Shown one piece after another: positions 27,841-33,407 of a stretch of DNA of 33,407 nucleotides. This DNA is from Chara braunii (Eukaryota; Streptophyta; Charophyceae; Charales; Characeae), in the NCBI GenBank assembly GCA_003427395.1, contig BFEA01000170.1:1386447-1419853 (forward strand), read 5' to 3'. The position numbers and the translations under genes are program-made. A model generated the notes under the pieces. That model was not told the origin of the DNA, did no database searches, and was given only the letters and a program-made list of their open reading frames with translations. Numbering within the stretch: position 1 is the stretch's first letter; each line of letters begins with the position of its first letter.

Positions 27841-28257
27841 TCATTGCACTACGATTACCTTCATCACTGCTATGTCGTGCTTGTCAATCCTCCAAACCGT
27901 GCTAACGCACCTCGCAACTATGTGCTTTGTCCATTGCCGCACTGTGGGAAGAACGCTGTCGGACCAAATACCCTTACAAGGGTATTTGGCCATGTTTTTA
28001 CAGTCGACACATCGATTGCATCGACCACCGTGATGGAGTCGGTCTGAACTTACAAATGTACGCGTTCTTCGCGCGACACTTTGAAACGACTTTCCTCGAC
28101 CATTGAGGCCGAGGCAAAATCGGTGAGAAAACTTCGTTAAGTATGCGCGCGTGTTGTTATGACACTTGCTGTGAAGGTTAGGATCTGTAGTAATACCCTT
28201 CGACCGAAGAGGTTGAGGGGTCGATAGGGTTGATGTTATGACGAGTAGATCTACCAT
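27841..28257 (-). pseudogene. Open frame with Cys-rich YPCKG motif, family unknown
   Basis: A 138-codon minus frame includes GGRCNRCVDCKNMAKYPCKG then IWSDSVLPTVRQWTKHIVAR. The C-x2-C-x2-C and YPCKG part aligns residue for residue with the translated copy at 7506 (RCTQC...KNDGKYPCKGV), allowing a frameshift there. Conservation at peptide level in separate places suggests remnants of one protein, perhaps a transposase. The rest of the frame has no recognised domain. Confidence 0.35.
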
Positions 28258-28259
28258 GT

Positions 28260-29090
28260 ACGCTGAGACTTAATCGTCAGTACATTAGTCAGAATAAATT
28301 AATACGTGCCCCGGTCGTACGAACGGAGCGATTATTAGTGTATGATCATCGGGGTTGAGGTAGCGCCCCGATTGTTAACGTTTGCTCGAGCGGTACCTTT
28401 ATCCTTACTAGTGCACCGTAAGCGAGGTTGAGGCTCTAAGCTCAGCCTCCCGTAGGTAGAAAGGGAGTCGCCCCTTGGGAGGTGACTTCCTGACCGCATG
28501 ACTACCTGAGCAAATGGTGCCTTCGTCCCTCTGCAGAGAGAGACACCGTTGCAAACTCTAATATCGTCCGCACAGGGCCTAGACTTGTAGTACCGGAACT
28601 GGTACCTGCCTACCTGACGGTACTGAACCTCAAGAAATGCCAACTTTTGTCTTCTTTTACTCAGCCTAGAGTACTCGGCACAGCTACCTCTACTTGGTAT
28701 GGTATCAGCCACCTGCTACTTGAATGTTTTCCCCGTTGTTCTAAGAGTGCGGACCTACCCCGCTAGTTGATAATTTTCCGTCGTAACCCTCAATGTCAGG
28801 GCTACAGGTAAGTACCGGGCCTTCGGGCCTTCTAAGCAAGCAAGTGCCTTTGCAAGGCACACACTCACTCAGGCCGACAAGCACTCAAACAGGCGCGTAG
28901 ACCAGCCACGCGCGGACTTAGAAATGGGCTGAGGTCATTGGGCAGACCGAGCCTCACTACGCAATATGTACCTGAGCAGCTCCCCTTATACTCGAAATGG
29001 GAGCTAGCTCAATGGGTTTCGAGGTAGGTTATCAAGCAACAGGTACGGGGATTTAGGCCTACCGACCTGTGAGCTAGCTCCATTTTGTTG
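28260..29090. other. Gene-free stretch with hairpins and one splice-donor match
   Basis: CTACAG|GTAAGTACC lies at 28804-28816 (plus). Hairpins GGCC-TTCG-GGCC (28818-28830) and GTGCCTT-TGC-AAGGCAC (28844-28861) follow. GGAGCTAGCTCAATGGG (29000-29016) contains an A-box match with no B box. A 125-codon minus frame (28335-28712) has no motif I recognise. Confidence 0.4.
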
Positions 29091-29109
29091 GGGAGCTCAA
29101 TTACAGTTT

Positions 29110-29190
29110 GCTCCGATTTCGGTCGGCCGGGGCTCGAACCCGCGACCTGATTATCAAATTTAGTTATAGTTGCCCCGTTAAAAGGGGCCC
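29110..29190 (-). tRNA. tRNA-like 3' half (B box and T-arm)
   Basis: On the minus strand GCGGG-TTCGAGC-CCCGG gives a T-arm with a perfect B box GGTTCGAGCCCC (29140-29129). Upstream TTTGATAATCAGGTCG resembles an Ile(GAU)-type anticodon arm. No convincing A box is found at the expected distance. Confidence 0.45.
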
Positions 29191-29310
29191 GACACTTGGC
29201 ACGTGCAGATAGTAAGTAGTTAGATTCTTTTCTTTTCTTTTATTATTATTATTTATTTATTAGTTATAGTTAGATTCTTTTTTTATTTATTTTTATTATT
29301 ATTATTATCT

Positions 29311-29425
29311 GGGTAACCGGTGTTCGGGACGGGCCGAACGCCCGAACCCGAACCCGAACCCGAACGCCCGAACGTATGGGACCCCTTGGGGATGCATTCG
29401 GCCGTTCGGGCCGAACGCGGACCAA
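29311..29425. repeat. GC-rich CCCGAACG block, left member of an inverted pair
   Basis: GGGTAACCGGTGTTCGGG is followed by four CCCGAA units and GCCCGAACGTATGGG. The edge, ATTATTATTATC-GGGTAACC, is mirrored by GGTAACCCTGATTATTATCA at the right block (31126-31146). Together they may bound a larger element containing the MULE. Confidence 0.6.
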
Positions 29426-29585
29426 AAAAAAAAATAAAAAAAAATCAATCATCAAAAAAATCTGAAAAAAAAGATATGTTATGGAGAAAAATAATTAAAC
29501 AAGATTTGCCTGAGCATTACATCCGAATTCCTTACCAAATTTGAAATAAAAATAAAATACACAGAACAAATACTAATAATAAAAA

Positions 29586-30057
29586 GGAAAAATTTGTTTG
29601 GCGCCCCTGTAATTTGCGTTATTTTGCGAGGCGACCCTCCGACGGCCGATTTACCCTGTCGCGCCCCTTTGAGCAGAGTTCAAATATTCGATAAGACCCC
29701 GGTGTCGTTTGGGCCTCAAATCTTTTCGTTATGCCCCTACCGGTACCCATCCCTAATTTGTGGGATGCCCTTGCCGGATGGCCGTTAAAAGCCAGCGGGA
29801 AAATTTTCGAGATGCCCCTACTGGTACGATTTGTTGCCAAGCTATTTGCTGCTATGTCATCTGCTGCCACATCATCTTCTGCTACGTCCTCTTATGCCAC
29901 GTCATCTGAGTCGTCCACAACTGCCACATCTTCTACTGCTTTCCAAGATGCAGGGGGGGCTCCCACTTCCGACAAACAAAAGGATGTTAGTGGTGGACAG
30001 TCTGTCAACGACAAGGGCAGTGCAAAGGCGGGAAATAAGAAGTCTGGGATGAAAATC

Positions 30058-30109
<52 letters not shown>

Positions 30110-30168
30110 TCCCTCTTTCTCACACACACATACACACACATACACACACACACAGAAGTCGCCAACTC

Positions 30169-30261
<93 letters not shown>

Positions 30262-30262
30262 N

Positions 30263-30341
<79 letters not shown>

Positions 30342-30642
30342 ACACACACACACACACTTTTGCAGGAAAGCGAACGATATGGCACATGGCCCGATGGAAA
30401 TGTGAATTTGTGGTGCCTCAGGGCTGCGGGGGCATTGCAGAAAGATGGCTGCCCGTCATGAGGGCGTATGGCACAGGACCCGACCGTCAGTCCAAGGAGG
30501 GCGTCCTGGAAACTTGCGGTCACTACCGACAAGGGCCTGCCAAAAATATTTTTTGGCCCAGGGGCACGACAGGGTAAATCGGCCGTCTGAGGGGCGCGAC
30601 ACGAAATAACGCAAATTACAGGGGCGCCAGACAAATTTTCCC
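29586..30642. mobile_element. MULE-type non-autonomous DNA transposon
   Basis: The 83-bp terminal inverted repeats (29586-29668 and 30560-30642) match at 74 of 83 positions by my count, starting GGAAAAATTTGTTTGGCGCC and GGGAAAATTTGTCTGGCGCC. They are flanked by the perfect 9-bp direct repeat TAATAAAAA (29577-29585 and 30643-30651). Long TIRs and a 9-bp TSD are diagnostic of Mutator-like elements. The interior has no transposase, only a Ser/Thr/Ala-rich open stretch (29860-30050) and compound microsatellites. Several GCCCCT-type repeats continue inward from the left TIR. Confidence 0.88.
30060..30359. repeat. Compound GA/CA/CT microsatellite inside the MULE
   Basis: (GA)n at 30061-30107, CA-type words to 30155, (CT)n then (CA)n to 30261, one N at 30262, a short (CT)n, then (CA)n to 30358. 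The N marks uncertain assembly. Confidence 0.95.
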
Positions 30643-30644
30643 TA

Positions 30645-31026
30645 ATAAAAATAAAAAGAGAATTAAATTTAGTGAGTGTGCAAGCATGTTTTCGACACCG
30701 CCATCTTTGGCGATTTTTCATTTTTCTTTGGCATAGCTAAATGCCCTGAAAATTAACAAATATGTACTTCACGTAATACAAAACCCACTAAAAAAGTTTC
30801 AAAAAATAATAAAATTGTTTAGACCCCGAACTAAAGTGAAAACAAAAAGTAAAAAGTGAAACAAAACGTGGGCAAGCACGTTTTGACACCGCCATCTTTG
30901 GCGATGTTTAGTTCTTATTTGGCTTAGAGAAATGACTTGAAAATTTATAGGCACGTACCTCACGTCATAGAGAAGTCGTAAAAAAAAATAAAAAAAAACA
31001 AAAATATTTTTAGGCCCCGAAATAAG
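30645..31026 (+). repeat. 191-bp tandem duplication
   Basis: GACACCGCCATCTTTGGCGA occurs at 30694 and 30885, preceded by CAAGCAYGTTTT and followed by similar GTACYTCACGT and TTTTTAGRCCCCGAA. It contains the conserved hairpin CGCCA-TCTT-TGGCG. It lies between the MULE and the right CCCGAACG block. Confidence 0.85.
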
Positions 31027-31030
31027 TTTT

Positions 31031-31146
31031 GACGGGGGCCGAATGCCGTAGGGTTCTGGCCCCGTACGGGACCCCGAACGCCCGAACGTACGGAGGTCCA
31101 CCCGGGGGCCTCCGTACGTACGGGCTGGTAACCCTGATTATTATCA
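31031..31146. repeat. GC-rich CCCGAACG block, right member
   Basis: CCCCGAACGCCCGAACGTACG repeats the left block's sequence. A perfect 10-bp hairpin CGTACGGAGG/CCTCCGTACG spans 31087-31118. The edge GGTAACCCTGATTATTATCA mirrors the left block edge. Confidence 0.6.
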
Positions 31147-31170
31147 TTTATTTATTTATTTATTTATTTT
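31147..31170. repeat. (TTTA)n microsatellite
   Basis: Six TTTA units. Confidence 0.9.
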
Positions 31171-31179
31171 TGGCTTCAA

Positions 31180-31860
31180 TCTCGTACTTTGCGCAGGTAG
31201 ATTTTGTAGATGAATCCGGGACCAAACTGCGGGCAGGTTCTACTCTTATCGAAGCCAAAATGATGACTTCGAGATCGGCCCGCTTGATACCGGCTTGCAC
31301 GATTCGAGAGAGGAACGAGGGAAAGTAGAGCGCGGGGATAGCGCACGCAAGCGAGGGAGACGAAGAACTCGGCTGCGCAGAAGAAAGGAGGCGCGCGGGG
31401 AGAAGGAGGAGAGAAGCGTTGGGAGGAGGAGCGTGGAACGAGAGAGAAAGAATGCAAAGGCGAAGGAGAAGACGCGCACACAAATGTTGGAAGAGCGGGC
31501 GCGGGGGCAGTTCAAGAGCGGCCGACAGAGATGGCAACGAGGAGCAGTGCAGGGACTGCACGGTGGGCAGCGAGGTAGCGGTGCGCGGGGAAAGGCAGTA
31601 AGGGAGTACCGGGAGAAGTGATAGCGCAGAGAAGTAGTATAAAAAGAAGAAGAAGAAGAAGAAGAAGAAGAAGAAGAAGAAGAAGAAGAAGAAGAAGAAG
31701 AAGAAGAAGGGAGGAATAAGAAGAAGAAGAACGGGGAGAAGAAGTAGAGGGAGGAGGAAGGAAGAAGAAGAACAAGGAGGGGTTGCGACGACAACGACGA
31801 TGACGACGACGACGAGGACTGGCGACAAAGGCCGACGACGGTGACGATGGCGACGACGGA
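31180..31860 (+). repeat. Purine-rich tract with (GAA)n and (GAC)n
   Basis: 31290-31640 is A/G-rich, which creates charged or Ser-rich open frames on both strands. (GAA)n covers 31645-31709. (GAC)n-type trinucleotides cover 31787-31855. CGGTAAGCC at 31870-31878 and, on the minus strand, AAGGTAAGCCG (31894-31884) are donor-like. No gene is called. Confidence 0.7.
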
Positions 31861-31959
31861 GAAAGAACCGGTAAGCCTTCAATCTTGCGGCTTACCTTAT
31901 GGCACATCGATAGGATAAATAAAATAGAATAAAATAAATAAAAATAAATACATAAATAA

Positions 31960-32060
31960 ATAAAAATAAAATGAATGAATCGATCACTAAAATGTGGATA
32001 TATTCATTACTACGTATATATGTATGTGTGTGTGTGAGAGAGCGTGGTGAAATCTTGGAT
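31960..32060. repeat. Dispersed repeat, copy 1 (AAAT-rich, then GT)
   Basis: AATGAATCGATCACTAAAAT...ATTACTACGT followed by TGTGTGTG and GAGAGAG matches 32551-32690 (GAATCTATCCCTACAAC...CACTACCACGT then TGTGTG and GAGAG), in direct orientation. Confidence 0.65.
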
Positions 32061-32261
32061 CCAGACTCGACATTGGAATTCAAACATCTTGAAGGGCGAT
32101 TATTTGGGACTTGTAACGAGACTTGGTGTTGACGGCATTCCCATATTCCCCCTCCTCTTCGTCTGATCCCCTCCTCTTAGTTTGATCCCCTCTTCTTTGT
32201 CTGACCCCTTCTCTCCTTCTGTGTATACGGGAGGGTTGTGCCGAGTTGTGGCTCAGGGGGG

Positions 32262-32264
32262 GGG

Positions 32265-32341
<77 letters not shown>
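32262..32341. repeat. (GA)n microsatellite
   Basis: About 40 GA units with one GGG interruption, followed by an A/G homopolymer stretch. Confidence 0.95.
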
Positions 32342-32349
<8 letters not shown>

Positions 32350-32550
32350 AAAAAAGGGGGGGGGACAGTGCCAAGTTGTCCATTATGTGACTCTGATAGG
32401 TGCTACTTCGTTTCTTCTTATCTTTTGCCTTCCTAGAAACGTTCCAAGATGTGCGCCCGACATTTTGGCTCTCATGTCAATGCTACTCTCGACAGGTCCC
32501 CCACCCGAAGAGCAACTGCCAAACAGATTGAATGCTGATTGTTTCGTTCA

Positions 32551-32690
32551 TAAATAAATAAGTAAATAAATAAATAAATATTCGGATGAATCTATCCCTA
32601 CAACATGGGAATATACACTACCACGTTTGTGTGTGTGGGCTCGCTCGTGTGCATGTGTGTGTATGGGAGAGAGAGAGAGAGGGAGATAGG
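32551..32690. repeat. Dispersed repeat, copy 2
   Basis: It begins with (AAAT)n at 32551-32580, continues as described for 31960-32060 and ends in GAGAGAGAGAG. AAG|GTAAGTG follows on the minus strand at 32729-32722. Confidence 0.65.
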
Positions 32691-33045
32691 CGAAGGATGA
32701 TGATGATGATGACGTGAGGGCACTTACCTTGTATTGATGATGGCTGCAATGCGACATCTTCAAGTACTTCGGATTGCTGCTGATGTCAACAGTCGCATTG
32801 TCAATTCGTAGGTAGTAGTAGCTGTGTAGGGAGTAGGCTGGGCGTCGAGCGCCAGGTAGGGAGATAGGGCCTGGATACTCATGTTGGTGGTGGGGAGAGC
32901 AAGCTCTCCTTCACATCGGTTTTCAGTACTACGAACCTCCATTGGTGTATTATTGGTACAATGCTGCTCTTTGGACACGGTGTGACTATCTGGCTTTCAA
33001 AATGATGACGTAATCTAGAATAGTCATCTCGCTGTTGCTTAATTT

Positions 33046-33082
33046 CCTTTCATTATTATTATCGTTATTATTACTGTTGTTG

Positions 33083-33162
<80 letters not shown>

Positions 33163-33164
33163 TT
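33046..33164. repeat. (TTA)n microsatellite
   Basis: A perfect run of about 27 units (33084-33164) with a degenerate TTATTG/TTGTTG leader. Confidence 0.95.
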
Positions 33165-33407
33165 GGCGAACATACTTGCTGTCTTTTTACTTTACATGCC
33201 TGCGAAACAGGTTTCACAACAAACTGGGGACGAGGCACCTTCACACAAAGCTCAGAGATATAGACACACAGATCGAATATAAGTTCACTTCAGATGGAAA
33301 TGGCGCCCAACACCCAACAACTCTTTGTTCGCATACACATGATCACCCTGGATGTCCCACACGCTGCTCACCGAACACTCACACACACACGCACAGTCAC
33401 TGTAGCT
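33165..33407. other. Gene-free end of window
   Basis: Nothing recognised. There is a short CACACAC stretch near the end. Confidence 0.6.

Noticed and set aside
28686-28702. TGGTATCAGCCACC as a Met-tRNA primer-binding site of an LTR retrotransposon
   Set aside because: The match to TGGTATCAGAGC breaks after ten bases, and no LTR pair, PPT or pol sequence lies nearby.
29337-29365. CCCGAA run as a telomere variant
   Set aside because: Only four units, embedded in a wider CCCGAACG block that recurs at 31070 with hairpins.
29902-30387. Cys-Val repeat frame on the minus strand
   Set aside because: Translation of (CA)n and (GA)n inside the MULE.
31160-31907. Long minus frames (up to 240 codons) rich in Ser/Phe/Leu
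   Set aside because: Produced by purine-rich DNA and the (GAA)n and (GAC)n tracts.

Overview
This is about 33 kb of repeat-dominated, gene-poor eukaryotic nuclear DNA. I see no complete protein-coding gene, no rRNA and no intact tRNA. It is a scaffold sequence: 374 unresolved bases sit inside a GA microsatellite at 18591-18964, and a single N at 30262. Two U6 snRNA-like fragments carry the 5' hairpin GTCC-TTCG-GGAC and ACATCC of plant-type U6, which points to the green lineage. The decayed CCHC protein on the minus strand near 2 kb and the general style of the repeats remind me of charophyte genomes such as Chara. That last step is memory-based inference and unverified.

Layout. 1-3.4 kb: microsatellites, then a minus-strand decayed ORF1/Gag-like retroelement protein with a visible CCHC zinc knuckle and a 165-bp internal duplication. 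3.9-5 kb: a strand-asymmetric CCC-rich tract with a 10-bp periodic core. 5.7-12.4 kb: tRNA-derived sequences with several different tRNA-like heads (Ile-, Gly-, Asp- and Asn-like), a 235-bp dispersed repeat in two direct copies, a 300-bp tandem repeat with G29 and G23 runs, and a Helitron-like 3' end. 12.4-13.9 kb: a large foldback (inverted-repeat) element, then a U6-like fragment. 17.4-17.9 and 21.5-22.6 kb: two related arrays of roughly 60-bp units. Each unit is an inverted repeat whose arm sequence differs from unit to unit while the centre ATAAGTT stays constant. The second array is split by a 334-bp hairpin MITE. 20.1-20.8 kb: a GC-rich minisatellite of about 52 bp. 23.9-24.1 kb: five consecutive hairpins. 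25.4-26.6 kb: a second copy of a tRNA-derived SINE, then a four-unit tandem tRNA-like array ending in a U6-like piece. 26.7-27.3 kb, minus: the best candidate for a real gene end, a 5' exon joined in frame to a second exon by canonical splice sites. 29.3-31.1 kb: a MULE-type non-autonomous element with 83-bp TIRs and a perfect 9-bp target-site duplication, nested between GC-rich inverted flanks. The remainder is microsatellite and low-complexity DNA.

Most long open frames here are by-products of GA/CT, CA, GAA or GC-rich simple repeats and I have left them out. Coding calls are restricted to places where motif conservation, frame continuity or splice signals support them, and all have modest confidence. 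The most unusual items are the covarying hairpin arrays, the six exact CAG|GTAAGT donor sequences, the tandem tRNA-like array with its U6-like neighbour, and a short dispersed element whose minus-strand translation keeps the peptide Y-P-C-K-G.
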